Positions 25,287-34,044 of a stretch of 64,000 nt of DNA are shown one piece after another. A program made the position numbers and the translations under genes. How positions within the stretch are numbered: position 1 is the stretch's first letter; every line of letters begins with the position of its first letter. The stretch spans positions 29,083-93,082 of the forward strand of contig DASZBX010000032.1 in assembly GCA_035943635.1 (NCBI GenBank), in the 5' to 3' direction. Source of the stretch: DASZBX01 sp035943635 (lineage in GTDB: Bacteria > Actinomycetota > Actinomycetes > Streptomycetales > Catenulisporaceae). The notes under the pieces are model-generated. The model did not search any database. It was not told where the DNA came from and saw only the letters and a program-made list of their open reading frames with translations.

Positions 25287-25753
25287 GTGGCCAACTCTCC
25301 AGTCGCACTGTCCAGGGACTCGGTCAACTGTGCGAGCAGCGAGCGCAATTCCGTAGCCTGCGCCAGATTCAGCCCACTAGACGCCGCCGAATGCAGCGGC
25401 ACATCACACGCACGCTCCTGAAGTTCCGTCCCGGCCTCCGTCAGGCACACCATCACGGACCGCTCATCAGCGGCCGTGCGCTGCCGCTCCAACCACCCAG
25501 CCGACTCCAATCGCTTGAGCAACGGCGACAAAGTCCCAGAGTCCAGCCGCAGCTTCCGGCCGAGTTCCTTCACGGTCAGATCACCGTGCTCCCACAGCAC
25601 AAGCATCACCAAATACTGCGGGTAGGTGAGCCCGGCCTCGCTCAGGGTGACCCGATACAAGCCGTCGAAAGCGCGTGAGGCGGCGTGCAGGGCGAAGCAC
25701 AGCTGCGCGTCCAATCGCATGTTGGGGTTGACGGTGCGTTCTGCCTGGGCCAT
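25244..25753 (-). CDS. ohrR: OhrR, organic-peroxide-sensing MarR-family repressor
   Basis: 169 residues with the OhrR pattern: the peroxidatic cysteine early in the protein (LDAQLCFALHAASRAF), YPQYLVMLVLWEHGDLTVKELG, LRLDSGTLSPLLKRLESAGW and the wing RTAADERSVMVCLTEAG. Organic hydroperoxides oxidise the cysteine and release DNA. It is divergent from ohr with a strong palindrome between them, so regulation of ohr and of itself is well supported. The stop is embedded close to the repeat region. Confidence 0.92.
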   Translation of the reverse strand: MAQAERTVNPNMRLDAQLCFALHAASRAFDGLYRVTLSEAGLTYPQYLVMLVLWEHGDLTVKELGRKLRLDSGTLSPLLKRLESAGWLERQRTAADERSVMVCLTEAGTELQERACDVPLHSAASSGLNLAQATELRSLLAQLTESLDSATGELATQLAARVAADGHAE

Positions 25754-25785
25754 GCCCTCAGTCTACCTCAATGGCGCACACTTTG

Positions 25786-25812
25786 ATTGCGCACAACTTA
25801 ATTGTGTGCAAT
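25786..25812. promoter_or_regulatory. OhrR operator between ohrR and ohr
   Basis: A near-perfect palindrome: ATTGCGCACAA (25786-25796) and TTGTGTGCAAT (25802-25812) around an AT-rich centre. Its place in the divergent gap and AATT core fit OhrR boxes. Confidence 0.8.
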
Positions 25813-25864
25813 GCTGATCTCAGCGCGGCAAGCCGGCCGCCGATGAGAGTGAAGGACGGATCCC

Positions 25865-26275
25865 ATGAGCGCGATCTACACCGCAGTGGCCACGGCGAGC
25901 GGGCGCGATGGTCGGGCGGTCAGCTCGGACGGGCAGCTGGACCTGAACCTGGCGTTCCCGCCGGCGCTGGGCGGCGACGGCAACGGCACGAACCCGGAGC
26001 AGCTGTTCGCGGCCGGGTACGCGGCGTGCTTCGCCAGTGCGTTGGGCCTGGTCGGGCGGGAGGCCAAGGTGGACACCGGGGAGATCTCGGTGACGGCCGA
26101 GGTGGGCCTCAACAAGGACGACACCAGCTTCGCGCTGTCGGTGGTGCTGCGGGTGGAGCTGCCGGAGGAGCTGGACAACGAGACCGGGCGTTCGCTCGTC
26201 GAGGCCGCGCACCAGGTCTGCCCGTACTCGAAGGCCACTCGGGGCAACGTGCCGGTTGAGCTCGTTGTCGAGTAG
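25865..26275 (+). CDS. ohr: Organic hydroperoxide resistance protein (Ohr)
   Basis: 136 residues, normal length. The two active-site cysteines are visible in FAAGYAACFASALGLV and HQVCPYSKATRGN. Ohr is a thiol-dependent peroxidase reducing fatty-acid and alkyl hydroperoxides with lipoylated partners in the cytoplasm. AAGGA lies upstream of ATG 25865. It is controlled by the divergent OhrR. Confidence 0.94.
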   Translation: MSAIYTAVATASGRDGRAVSSDGQLDLNLAFPPALGGDGNGTNPEQLFAAGYAACFASALGLVGREAKVDTGEISVTAEVGLNKDDTSFALSVVLRVELPEELDNETGRSLVEAAHQVCPYSKATRGNVPVELVVE

Positions 26276-26317
26276 GCGCGTGGGGGAATAGGTACGTCGA
26301 AACAGATGTAGATGTAG

Positions 26318-26378
26318 CGGTCGGGTGGTGGTCGGGTGGTAATTCTGGTGCCGTATGGGCGGAACCACCACCCGACCG
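26318..26378. terminator. Bidirectional terminator after ohr
   Basis: CGGTCGGGTGGTGG (26318-26331) pairs with CCACCACCCGACCG (26365-26378), a perfect 14-bp stem between the convergent ohr and DUF3817 genes. The first arm is preceded by a partial direct repeat, GTCGGGTGGT. Confidence 0.75.
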
Positions 26379-26381
26379 TTG

Positions 26382-26633
26382 TCATTGTGCGGGGGCTACG
26401 TCTGCGTGGGTCAGGCGGCGAAGTGCGAGCATGCCGCCGATGCCGGGGATCGCCGCTATCAGCGTGCTGCGGGTAGAACTACGGCTGTCTTGGGAGGCCG
26501 CGTAGATGCTGAAAAGCCAGGCGCAGCCGTGAATCGGGCCGATCATCGCGGCGATGCCGGGGGCGTTCGCGGTCGCCATGTTGATCAGGAGCGCGAGGAG
26601 CGAGACCAGTTCGACGGTCGCAGATATCTGCAA
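26382..26633 (-). CDS. Small membrane protein, DUF3817 family
   Basis: 83 residues, three hydrophobic segments (ELVSLLALLINMAT, IGPIHGCAWLFSIYAAS, LIAAIPGIGGMLAL). The GPIHG motif with the conserved histidine is the DUF3817 signature. Function unknown. It is the last gene of a minus-strand group starting at 27586. Confidence 0.7.
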   Translation of the reverse strand: MQISATVELVSLLALLINMATANAPGIAAMIGPIHGCAWLFSIYAASQDSRSSTRSTLIAAIPGIGGMLALRRLTHADVAPAQ

Positions 26634-26660
26634 TGGGCGGCGGGTGTTGCGGTTGATGGT

Positions 26661-27179
26661 TCACACTCCGGTGGTAGAGCCCGGGCGCACGATCATCAGG
26701 ACTGTGACGGTGGCCCATAGTAGGTTGAAGATGCCGGTGAACATGGCCAGGCGGGTTGCGACGTCGCGGATGGGCGTCGTGGTCGTGGCCGCGATCGGGG
26801 TCGCGGTCGTGGGGGCGACGATGGTGAGAGGTGCTGCGGCGGTGAGGTTGGCGACGATGTCGTCTTGGCGCGGGAGTACGAACAGCACCAGGACAACGGC
26901 GGCCACGGCAGTCAGAGCGATGGCCGTAATCAGCCAGGGACTGCCGAGTACATGCAGACTGCTGGCAGTGGCGAACCCGAACACCGGCACCGCGATGCCG
27001 ATCGCCGCATAGACCCGGCAGATACGACGCAGAACATTGACGGTCGCCAGCGCCCCCGGATCCTCGGGCGCGTCGGCGGCACGGCGAGCAGCGGCAGGGA
27101 ACATGCTGGCCGCGACCGTCACCGGGCCGATGGCGACGATGGCCGTCAAGACATGCACGGCGAGCAGGAACTTTGTCAT
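26661..27179 (-). CDS. Membrane protein, DUF2269-like
   Basis: 172 residues with four hydrophobic segments: an N-terminal FLLAVHVLTAIVAIGPVTVAA with the conserved histidine, AAIGIAVPVFGFATAS, ITAIALTAVAAVVLVLFVLP, and a C-terminal IFNLLWATVTVLMIV. A Thr/Ala/Pro-rich stretch separates the last two. ATG 27179 is chosen because it overlaps the upstream gene's stop (ATGA). Function unknown. Confidence 0.65.
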   Translation of the reverse strand: MTKFLLAVHVLTAIVAIGPVTVAASMFPAAARRAADAPEDPGALATVNVLRRICRVYAAIGIAVPVFGFATASSLHVLGSPWLITAIALTAVAAVVLVLFVLPRQDDIVANLTAAAPLTIVAPTTATPIAATTTTPIRDVATRLAMFTGIFNLLWATVTVLMIVRPGSTTGV

Positions 27180-27586
27180 CGGGTGACGCCTGACTCGACC
27201 ACTCGCGCGCCGCTGACCCTGGAGCTGGGCAGGCGCCCGGCCTTGGCGGTCCCGGCGGCCTGGTCGCCGGTGATCGTGAGGGTGACGACCAGGTTGAGCC
27301 GCATGGGCTTGGTGATCGACTGGTGCCATGTGATTTCGTTGCCCTGCATGGTGATCTCGGTCAGTGGGACCTGTTCGCCGGAGGCGAGGTCGCGGGCGGT
27401 GCCGGTCCAGGAACCACCAGCGCCGTGAGGGTTGTCAGGACTGTCCTGGTCGCTGGGATCGCGCATGAGGGTGACCTCGCTGCGCTGTTTTCCCAGCGGG
27501 GTGCTGACAATCAGGTTCCAGGTGCCTTCTGCGGTCATGAGGGGGTCAGTCACTTTCGGTGTCTTGTTCGTGGTCTTATTCGTCAT
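27176..27586 (-). CDS. Conserved hypothetical small beta-barrel-like protein
   Basis: 136 residues with EGTWNLIVSTPLGKQRSEV, SWTGTARDLASGEQVPL and ITWHQSITKPMRLNLVVTLT, ending in AGTAKAGRLPSSRVSG. The alternating pattern and the pairing of SW-G-TAR with ITW-QS suggest a small lipocalin-like beta barrel. I recognise the pattern as an actinobacterial conserved family, often beside short-chain or monooxygenase genes, but know no function. It overlaps the next gene by four bases, so the two are co-translated. Confidence 0.6.
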   Translation of the reverse strand: MTNKTTNKTPKVTDPLMTAEGTWNLIVSTPLGKQRSEVTLMRDPSDQDSPDNPHGAGGSWTGTARDLASGEQVPLTEITMQGNEITWHQSITKPMRLNLVVTLTITGDQAAGTAKAGRLPSSRVSGARVVESGVTR

Positions 27587-27598
27587 CGGGCAGGTGGG

Positions 27599-28282
27599 TC
27601 ATGACGGGCTGGAGACAGCCCCGACTCCGGCCGGAACCGGACCGTGGTCGCGCCACACGACGCCACGGCGTTCGTGCGCGAACAAGCGCTCGACGCTGTG
27701 GGCGATACGCGGGCCGACCTCGCGCTCCAGCAGGTACAACCCCAGTTCGAGCCCTGAGGTCACGCCCGCGGCGGTGATCAGATCGCCGTCGTCCACGACG
27801 CGGGCGTCGATCGCTACGGCGCCGGTGGCGTCCAGGGCGTCCATGCCCGCGTGGTGCGTCGTCGCGTTGCGGCCCTCGATCAGGCCGGCCATGGCCAGGA
27901 TCAGCGAGCCGCCGCAGACCGTGGCGACGGTCAGGCCGTCCCGGGCGAGCGCCTCGCTCATCAGGCGGGGCAGGTCGGTCTCCAGCGTCCGGCCGAGGAT
28001 GGCCGGGATGGACCGTCGCTCTTCCTCGTCGGTCATGTCCTCGCGGGGCATGAGGCCTACGGCTCCTGGCAGCACGATCACGTCGGCGCGGGACGGGTCT
28101 ATCGTCGCGGCCGCGCTCAGCGATACGCCGACAATCCCGCTGGGTACGTCCCGCGCACCCTCCGCGCTGACGAGCTGCACGTCGACCCCGTCAACGTACT
28201 CGGATGCCGCGCTGAGGGCTTCGAACGGGGCGATGACGTCCAACGGGTCGAACCCGTCGAACAGGACGAACTGGGCGAGCAT
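27599..28282 (-). CDS. DJ-1/PfpI-family protein
   Basis: 227 residues beginning LAQFVLFDGFDPLDVIAPFEAL. The nucleophile elbow is VATVCGGSLILAMAGLIEGR with the reactive cysteine; HHAGMDAL and RVVDDGDLITAAGVTSGLEL follow, as in isonitrile hydratase/ThiJ-like proteins. Start at ATG 28282. Divergent from the GlxA-type regulator, which shares the same amidotransferase-like fold, a common pairing. Confidence 0.85.
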   Translation of the reverse strand: MLAQFVLFDGFDPLDVIAPFEALSAASEYVDGVDVQLVSAEGARDVPSGIVGVSLSAAATIDPSRADVIVLPGAVGLMPREDMTDEEERRSIPAILGRTLETDLPRLMSEALARDGLTVATVCGGSLILAMAGLIEGRNATTHHAGMDALDATGAVAIDARVVDDGDLITAAGVTSGLELGLYLLEREVGPRIAHSVERLFAHERRGVVWRDHGPVPAGVGAVSSPS

Positions 28283-28469
28283 CGGCGGACTCTCTTCTAC
28301 GATCTTCTGCGATTCGATCTGGGCGCCACCCACGCTATGAAGATCCGGACGGGTCGGCCCAGTGGCTGGATCGACAAAGAGCAATGGATTCTCGCCAGCG
28401 GCAAACGAGCGTCCAAAATATCGAGTCGGAGTGATGTACCAGTTCGGTAGCGATGGCGGGAACTGGGTT

Positions 28470-29459
28470 ATGGTGGCGTTTGTGCATACCGTGGTGGTGT
28501 TGGCGTTGGACCATGTGGTGGCGTTCGACCTGTCGACGCCGATCGAGGTGTTCGGGCGTGTGCGCCTGCCGGACGGGCGCAATCCGTACCGCGTGCGGGT
28601 CTGCGCGCCGACGGCCGAGGTCCGCTCGGAGACGTTCGTCGTCCGGGCGCCCTGGGGGTTGGATGCGCTGGCCGACGCGGACACGATCATCATCCCCGGG
28701 TGCTCGGAGAAGGCCGGAGAACCGCCGGCCGAGGTCCTCAACGCACTACGCGCCGCAGCGGCCCGGGGTACCCGCATCGCCTCGATCTGCGCAGGCGCAT
28801 TCACGCTCGCGGCAACCGGGTTGCTGGACGGATTGGCCGCCACAACGCACTGGATCGCCACCGACCTGTTCGCGAAGCGGTACCCGCTCGTGGACGTGCG
28901 GCCCGAAGTGCTGTACGTCGACAACGGACGCCTGCTGACCTCGGCCGGAGCGGCCGCCGGGCTGGATCTGTGCCTGCACATGATCCGCTGTGACCTGGGG
29001 TCCGCGGTGGCCGCCGATGCTGCGCGGTTGTCGGTCATGCCGTTGGAACGGGAAGGCGGGCAGGCGCAGTTCATCGTGCACCGGCAGCCTCCGGCGCCGC
29101 AGGGGTCGGCGCTGGAACCGGTGATGGTGTGGATGCAGGACCACCTCGGCCAGGACCTGACTCTCGAGGCGATGGCGGCGCGCAGCGGGATGGGCGAGCG
29201 GACGTTCAGTCGGCGTTTCCGCGAGCAGACCGGAACGACGCCGTTGCAGTGGCTCCTGTGCGCGCGGGTCCGGCAGGCGCAGTACCTGCTGGAGACCACC
29301 GACTACACGGTCGAGCGGATCGCCGAGCAGGCGGGGTTCGGGTCGGCGACTTCGTTCCGCGAGCGGTTCAAGCGGGTTACATCTACTACGCCGCACGCCT
29401 ACCGGTCCGCATTCCACAGCCGCGCAGATGGAAGGGCGAGCGCGGCGGCGGTCGGCTGA
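28470..29459 (+). CDS. GlxA-type AraC-family transcriptional regulator
   Basis: About 329 residues: an N-terminal DJ-1/PfpI-like sensor (VVVLALDHVVAFDLSTPIEVFG, ASICAGAFTLAATGLLDG, VDNGRLLTSAGAAAGLDL) and a C-terminal double helix-turn-helix AraC domain (LTLEAMAARSGMGERTFSRRF, YTVERIAEQAGFGSATSFRERF). ATG 28470 is chosen; the frame is open upstream to 28362 but without similarity. It probably controls the divergent DJ-1 gene. Confidence 0.87.
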   Translation: MVAFVHTVVVLALDHVVAFDLSTPIEVFGRVRLPDGRNPYRVRVCAPTAEVRSETFVVRAPWGLDALADADTIIIPGCSEKAGEPPAEVLNALRAAAARGTRIASICAGAFTLAATGLLDGLAATTHWIATDLFAKRYPLVDVRPEVLYVDNGRLLTSAGAAAGLDLCLHMIRCDLGSAVAADAARLSVMPLEREGGQAQFIVHRQPPAPQGSALEPVMVWMQDHLGQDLTLEAMAARSGMGERTFSRRFREQTGTTPLQWLLCARVRQAQYLLETTDYTVERIAEQAGFGSATSFRERFKRVTSTTPHAYRSAFHSRADGRASAAAVG

Positions 29460-29525
29460 CACTGTCACGAGGCGTTTTCAGAACTTGGGCAGATTCCACT
29501 TGACACTGTCACGTGACAGTGTCAA
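29457..29525. promoter_or_regulatory. Promoter/operator of the MerR-VIT/vWA unit with a 26-bp perfect palindrome
   Basis: 29500-29525 is a perfect 26-base palindrome centred on CACGTG, with TTGACACTGT on the left and its complement on the right. The left end doubles as a -35 TTGACA. A second partial copy, TGACACTGTCACGA, lies at 29457-29470. Such a palindrome ten bases before the start codon is a natural site for MerR dimer autoregulation. Confidence 0.75.
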
Positions 29526-29534
29526 GGTTGCCCT

Positions 29535-30335
29535 GTGGATACCGAGACTTGGACGCTGGACGAACTGGCGCGGCGGGCCGGACAGGCGCTCGCCGCCGAT
29601 TCCGTACGCGCGCCGAACGGCCGCGTCCGCGAGCGGCCGGACGGTCGGTCGATCCGTTGGTACGCCACGATCGGCTTGGTCGACCGGCCGGTGGCCGGGC
29701 CCGGCCGGACCGCGCTGTACGGGCCGCGGCACCTGGTGCAGCTGGTCGCCGTCAAACGGCTCCAGGCGCAGGGGTTCTCGCTCGCCGAGATCCAGGCCGA
29801 GCTGGCCGGGGCCGCCGAGGCGAAGTTGCGGCGGATCGCCGACCTTCCGCCGGACGGCGAGCTGAGTCTGCCCATGCCGCTGCCCGCACCCGTGACGCGC
29901 GCCAGGCCTGGTGCTATACCCACTGCACCCGCTGAGCCGGCCGCGCCGACCGGCGGAAACACCGCGCCACCGGCCCGTTTCTGGGCCACCCGGCCCGCCC
30001 GGGCGACCGGGGCGCCGACCGAAGGGCCGACCGCGGAATCGCCAGCAGCACCGGAAGCTGTACCCGCTTCAGCATCAGGATCGGCAGGGGCAGAAGCAGC
30101 CTTGGCCGTAGCAAGCGCACCAGATCCCACCCCGACCCTCGACAGCGGACCGCTCTCCGTCCGCTACGAGATCGCCCTGTCCGACATTGTCACGCTGACC
30201 GTCCCGTCCCACCCGACCGCCGACGATCTCGCCGCCATCCGCGAGGCCGCCGCCGGACTGCTCGACCTCCTCGCCGCCCGCGGCCTCACCACTGCTCTAG
30301 GAGTCCACGATGAAAACCAGCACCATGCCGATTGA
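29535..30335 (+). CDS. MerR-family regulator with Pro/Ala linker and C-terminal domain
   Basis: 266 residues from GTG 29535. The N-terminal MerR DNA-binding region (residues 5-90) shows WTLDELARRAGQALA, RWYATIGLVDRPVAGPGRTALYG and HLVQLVAVKRLQAQGFSLAEIQAEL. A ~100-residue Pro/Ala/Thr-rich linker and a folded-looking C-terminus (LSVRYEIALSDIVTLTVPSHPTADDL) follow. No metal-binding cysteines, so not a classic metal sensor. It overlaps the VIT/vWA gene by 26 bases, implying coupled expression and a shared role. Confidence 0.8.
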   Translation: MDTETWTLDELARRAGQALAADSVRAPNGRVRERPDGRSIRWYATIGLVDRPVAGPGRTALYGPRHLVQLVAVKRLQAQGFSLAEIQAELAGAAEAKLRRIADLPPDGELSLPMPLPAPVTRARPGAIPTAPAEPAAPTGGNTAPPARFWATRPARATGAPTEGPTAESPAAPEAVPASASGSAGAEAALAVASAPDPTPTLDSGPLSVRYEIALSDIVTLTVPSHPTADDLAAIREAAAGLLDLLAARGLTTALGVHDENQHHAD

Positions 30336-33030
30336 CCTGATCCTCGACGAGCAGACCGGTCCGTCCTTCGACGAGGCGGGCTTCGGGTCGCTGCTGACCG
30401 AGGCGGGCAATCTGCCGTTGTACCGGCTCGGCGTGCGCGCCGCGATCACCGGGCTGGCCGCGGGGATCGAGCTGACCCAGACCTTCCGCAATCCGTCCGA
30501 CACGCCGGTGGAGGCGACGTACATCTTCCCGCTGCCGGACCGGGCCGCCGTCACCGCGCTGACCATGACCGCCGGGGGCCGCGTGGTCAAGGGCGAGCTG
30601 CAGGAGCGCGGCGCCGCGCGGCAGGCCTACCACACGGCGATCGCGGCCGGGCAGCGGGCGAGCATCGCGGAGGAGGAGCGGCCGGACGTCTTCACCATGC
30701 GGGTCGGCAACATACTCCCCGGCGAGGACGTGACCGTCGCGCTGACCCTGGCCGGGCCGCTGCCGTTCGCCGACGGGCAGGCCGAGTTCCGGTTCCCGCT
30801 GGTCGTCGCGCCGCGCTACATCCCGGGCGCCGCGCTGGCGGGCCCGCAGGTCGGCGTCGGCCACGGCCCGGACACCGACGCCGTGCCGGACGCCTCGCGG
30901 ATCACCCCGCCGGTGCTGCTGCCCGGGTTCCCGAACCCGGTCGACCTGTCCATCGAGGTCCGGATCGACCCGGCCGGGCTCGCGCTGAACGGCATCGCGT
31001 CCAGCCTGCACGCGGTCAGCGAGGAGGACGGCGTCATCCGGATTCACCCTGGAGAGAGGGTGAATCGGGACTTCATCCTGCGGCTGGCCTATGAGGAGGG
31101 CGCTACCGCGCTGGTCCTGGTCCCGGACGCAGCCGACAGCGCTGACAGTGACAACGCCCCGGAAGGCACGTACCAGCTGACGGTGCTGCCCCCGGCGATC
31201 GGCGCGGCGTCCGCCAAGCCCAAGCGGGCCCGGGACCTGGTGCTGCTGCTCGACCGGTCCGGCAGCATGGACGGCTGGAAGATGGTCGCGGCCCGGCGGG
31301 CGGCGGCGCGGATCGTGGACACGCTCACCTCGGGTGACCGGTTCGCGGTGCTCACCTTCGACCACGAGATCGGCTGGCCGGACCGCCTGCCGTCCGGGCT
31401 GATCGCCGGGACCGACCGGCACCGGTACCGCGCCGTCGAACACCTGGCCCGGGTCGACGCGCGGGGCGGCACGGAACTGGCCGAGCCGCTGGCCGAGGCG
31501 CTCAAGCTGCTCCGGGACGAGGCCCGGGACCGGGTGCTGGTGCTGGTCACGGACGGCCAGGTCGGCAACGAGGACCAGATCCTGCGCGAGGTCGCCCCCG
31601 GGCTGGCCGGCGTGCGGGTGCACACGGTCGGCATCGACCAGGCGGTCAACGCGGGCTTCCTCGGCCGGCTGGCCGGGCTCGGCGGCGGGCGGTGCGAACT
31701 GGTCGAGTCCGAGGACCGGCTGGACGACGCGATGGACCGGATCCACCGGCGGATCACCGCGCCCACGGTGTCCGGGGTGAGCATCGAGGCCGACGGGCTG
31801 GACCTGGTCCCGGACACCGCGAGCCCGGCCCGCGTCCCGGACCTGTTCCCGGGCGTGCCGCTGGTCGTCACCGGCCGGTACAAGGGCGGTGCGGGCGGTG
31901 CGGTGAAGGTCAGTGGCCTGACCCCGGACGAGGAGCCGTGGAGCGTGTCGGTGCCCGGCGCGGTCGCGGACCGGCCGGAGGTGGCCAAGATCTGGGCCCG
32001 CGGGCGGCTGCGCGACCTGGAGGACCGGTACGTCGTGCGCGGGACCGAGACGCTGGAGCGCGAGATCGTGGCGACCTCGCTGCGGCACGGCGTGCTGTGC
32101 CGGTTCACCGCGTTCGTGGCCGTGGACGTGCGCGTGGTCACCGACGGCGCAGCCCCGCACCAGGTGACGCAGTTGGTTGAGTTGCCCGCGGGCTGGGAAC
32201 CCATGGCGGACATGCAGCCCGAACTGCGCCGGTCCGGAATCGCCGGTCCGCCGAGCGTGTCGCGGGCCCGGTTCGGCGCCGCGATGCCGTCGCTGGCCGG
32301 GGCACCGCCGGCCCCGCCCATGATGGCTGCACCGACGGTGATCTCGCCCAGCGTTATGAGGGGTTCGGGCCCGGTGGCGGCCGCGGAACCCGCGCCGCCC
32401 GCGCCCAAGCCGGCCGGGCCGGCCGCGCCGGTCGGATTCTCCGCGGACTACGCCGCCGTCGGGGAGTACGAGGACAGCGACAGTGCCTCGCTCTCCGCGC
32501 CGCCGACGATGGGCAAGAAGTTGCGCAAGCCGTCCGGCGGTGCGCCGTCTGCCCAGGCCACGCCGTACGGCCAGGTCGGCGGTGGCGGCGGCGCAGGCGG
32601 CGGCGCTTACGGTGCTGGTCCTGGCGCCGGTAGCGTCGGCGGCGGCGCCGGGTACGGTCCGGTGCCCGCCAAGGAGTCGGAGCCGGTCGTGGCGGACCCG
32701 GCGTTGGCGGCGGTGGCCGAGCAGGCCGCGATCGAGCTGCGCCGCCTCCAGGACGCCGCCGCCGAGCCCGCGTCCGTGCGCCGGGACCTGCTGGACGATC
32801 TGGCCAGCCGGCTCGACGCGCTCGTGCAGGACCTGGTCCAGCGCGGTGCGGGGCAGTCGGCGGTGGAGAGCCTGCGCGCGCTGGTCACGGTGCTGCGGGA
32901 CGGCTCCGTTGCGCTGGCAGACCGGTGGGCCCGCGCGCAGGCCGGGCTGGAAGAGCTTGTCGCGCTCGCTGCGGCGGCCGTTGCGGCAGCCGAGGCACCG
33001 GCCGGGCGCAAGGCGTTCTGGAAGCGCTGA
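30310..33030 (+). CDS. VIT and von Willebrand factor A domain protein
   Basis: 906 residues, no signal peptide. The N-terminal VIT domain (about 30-170) has IELTQTFRNPSDTPVEATYIFPLP and GRVVKGELQERGAARQAY. The vWA domain (about 305-480) begins LVLLLDRSGSMDG, the intact MIDAS DxSxS metal site, with RGGTELAEPL and LVLVTDGQVGNEDQI. A low-complexity Gly-rich segment lies near 755-785, and a helical C-terminus ends RKAFWKR. ATG 30310 has TAGGAG upstream inside the merR 3' end. VIT-vWA proteins form protein-protein complexes, often with chaperone-like ATPases; none is encoded nearby. Confidence 0.87.
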   Translation: MKTSTMPIDLILDEQTGPSFDEAGFGSLLTEAGNLPLYRLGVRAAITGLAAGIELTQTFRNPSDTPVEATYIFPLPDRAAVTALTMTAGGRVVKGELQERGAARQAYHTAIAAGQRASIAEEERPDVFTMRVGNILPGEDVTVALTLAGPLPFADGQAEFRFPLVVAPRYIPGAALAGPQVGVGHGPDTDAVPDASRITPPVLLPGFPNPVDLSIEVRIDPAGLALNGIASSLHAVSEEDGVIRIHPGERVNRDFILRLAYEEGATALVLVPDAADSADSDNAPEGTYQLTVLPPAIGAASAKPKRARDLVLLLDRSGSMDGWKMVAARRAAARIVDTLTSGDRFAVLTFDHEIGWPDRLPSGLIAGTDRHRYRAVEHLARVDARGGTELAEPLAEALKLLRDEARDRVLVLVTDGQVGNEDQILREVAPGLAGVRVHTVGIDQAVNAGFLGRLAGLGGGRCELVESEDRLDDAMDRIHRRITAPTVSGVSIEADGLDLVPDTASPARVPDLFPGVPLVVTGRYKGGAGGAVKVSGLTPDEEPWSVSVPGAVADRPEVAKIWARGRLRDLEDRYVVRGTETLEREIVATSLRHGVLCRFTAFVAVDVRVVTDGAAPHQVTQLVELPAGWEPMADMQPELRRSGIAGPPSVSRARFGAAMPSLAGAPPAPPMMAAPTVISPSVMRGSGPVAAAEPAPPAPKPAGPAAPVGFSADYAAVGEYEDSDSASLSAPPTMGKKLRKPSGGAPSAQATPYGQVGGGGGAGGGAYGAGPGAGSVGGGAGYGPVPAKESEPVVADPALAAVAEQAAIELRRLQDAAAEPASVRRDLLDDLASRLDALVQDLVQRGAGQSAVESLRALVTVLRDGSVALADRWARAQAGLEELVALAAAAVAAAEAPAGRKAFWKR

Positions 33031-33043
33031 CCGGTAGCAATAG

Positions 33044-33098
33044 TAAAAACCTTGCGGCCCGTGGCCCGGCGTCTTCGGACGTCGCGGCAGCGGGCCGC
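33044..33098 (-). terminator. Terminator of the alpha/beta hydrolase gene
   Basis: On the minus strand GCGGCCCG and CGGGCCGC form an eight-bp stem (33091-33098 and 33054-33061), followed by AAGGTTTTTACTATT. The T tract shows it works for the minus-strand gene. Confidence 0.75.
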
Positions 33099-33129
33099 GG
33101 TGCTGTGCGCGGCCGTGGCAGCGGCCGGA

Positions 33130-33939
33130 TCAGGCCTGGCTGCCGGTCGCGAACTGCCGCAGCGCGCCGGCGAGCACGTCCGCCTCGACGCTGTGCTGCT
33201 CGCCCGGCACGGGCTGGAACGTGGCGGTCGGCAGCAACTCGGCCAGCGCGGCCGCCGCGGTGGCCAGCCACGGTTCGGTGCCCAGGCCGTGCATGACCAG
33301 GACCGGCACGGTGATCGCAGCCCAGCGGTCGGCCGGGAGGGGAGCGCCGGACATGGTCGTGCCCATGATCCGCCCGTCGTACGCGATGGTCGAGGCGACC
33401 GCCTCCAGACCGGCCCAGAACGGGGCCTGGCGCATGCCGGCCACGGCCTCGGCGGGCATGCCGATCGCGGCCGTCATGAACAGTTCCACCGCGTCGCCGG
33501 GGCGGCCGTCGGCGGTGTAGGCGTCGAGCCGCTGGACGTAGTCGGCCGGCAGCGGCGGGTGGGTGTCGTCGACGACGAACGGCGGCTCGAACACGGCCAG
33601 GTGGGTGATCGGCAGGCCCGCGGCCGCGGCGTCCAGGGCGAGCACCGCACCGGAGGACATGCCGCACACGACGGCCGGCGCCCCGGCGTCGGAGATCAGC
33701 ACGGCGATGTCCTCGATCTCGCGCTCGATCGCGTACGGCGCGGTGTCCGAGCTCTCCCCGCGGCCGCGCCGGTCGTAGCCGTAGACCCGGAACTCGTTCC
33801 CCAGCAGCTCGCCGACCTGCGCGTTCAGGGGGTTCACGGCGCGGTGGCTGGTTGCGCCGTCGATCAGGATCAGCGGCCGGCCGTCGCCCCAGGCGTCGAA
33901 GGCGATGGTGGTGGAGTCCTTGGATCGGACGGTGCTCAT
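33130..33939 (-). CDS. Alpha/beta hydrolase
   Basis: 269 residues: STVRSKDSTTIAFDAWGDGRPLILIDGA, YGYDRRGRGESSD, the nucleophile elbow VVCGMSSGAVLAL (G-M-S-S-G) and a catalytic histidine near PGEQHSVEADV. Start ATG 33939 with GGAG upstream. It is divergent from a TetR gene with a shared palindrome and is its likely target. The substrate is unknown; similar proteins are esterases. Confidence 0.85.
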   Translation of the reverse strand: MSTVRSKDSTTIAFDAWGDGRPLILIDGATSHRAVNPLNAQVGELLGNEFRVYGYDRRGRGESSDTAPYAIEREIEDIAVLISDAGAPAVVCGMSSGAVLALDAAAAGLPITHLAVFEPPFVVDDTHPPLPADYVQRLDAYTADGRPGDAVELFMTAAIGMPAEAVAGMRQAPFWAGLEAVASTIAYDGRIMGTTMSGAPLPADRWAAITVPVLVMHGLGTEPWLATAAAALAELLPTATFQPVPGEQHSVEADVLAGALRQFATGSQA

Positions 33940-33973
33940 GGCGGTCTCCTCGTCTCGTGGTCCCGAACTGGAA

Positions 33974-34013
33974 CTAGACGGTACAGTACTCGTTCGGGTA
34001 CGGAACCGTCTAG
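33974..34013. promoter_or_regulatory. Candidate TetR operator
   Basis: CTAGACGGT (33974-33982) and ACCGTCTAG (34005-34013) form a perfect inverted repeat with a 22-base spacer in the divergent gap. Several GTAC/AGTAC copies lie within, and the arms overlap the likely promoters of both genes. Confidence 0.6.
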
Positions 34014-34044
34014 TACACTTTCGAAGCGAAGAAGGGGAGGTGCC

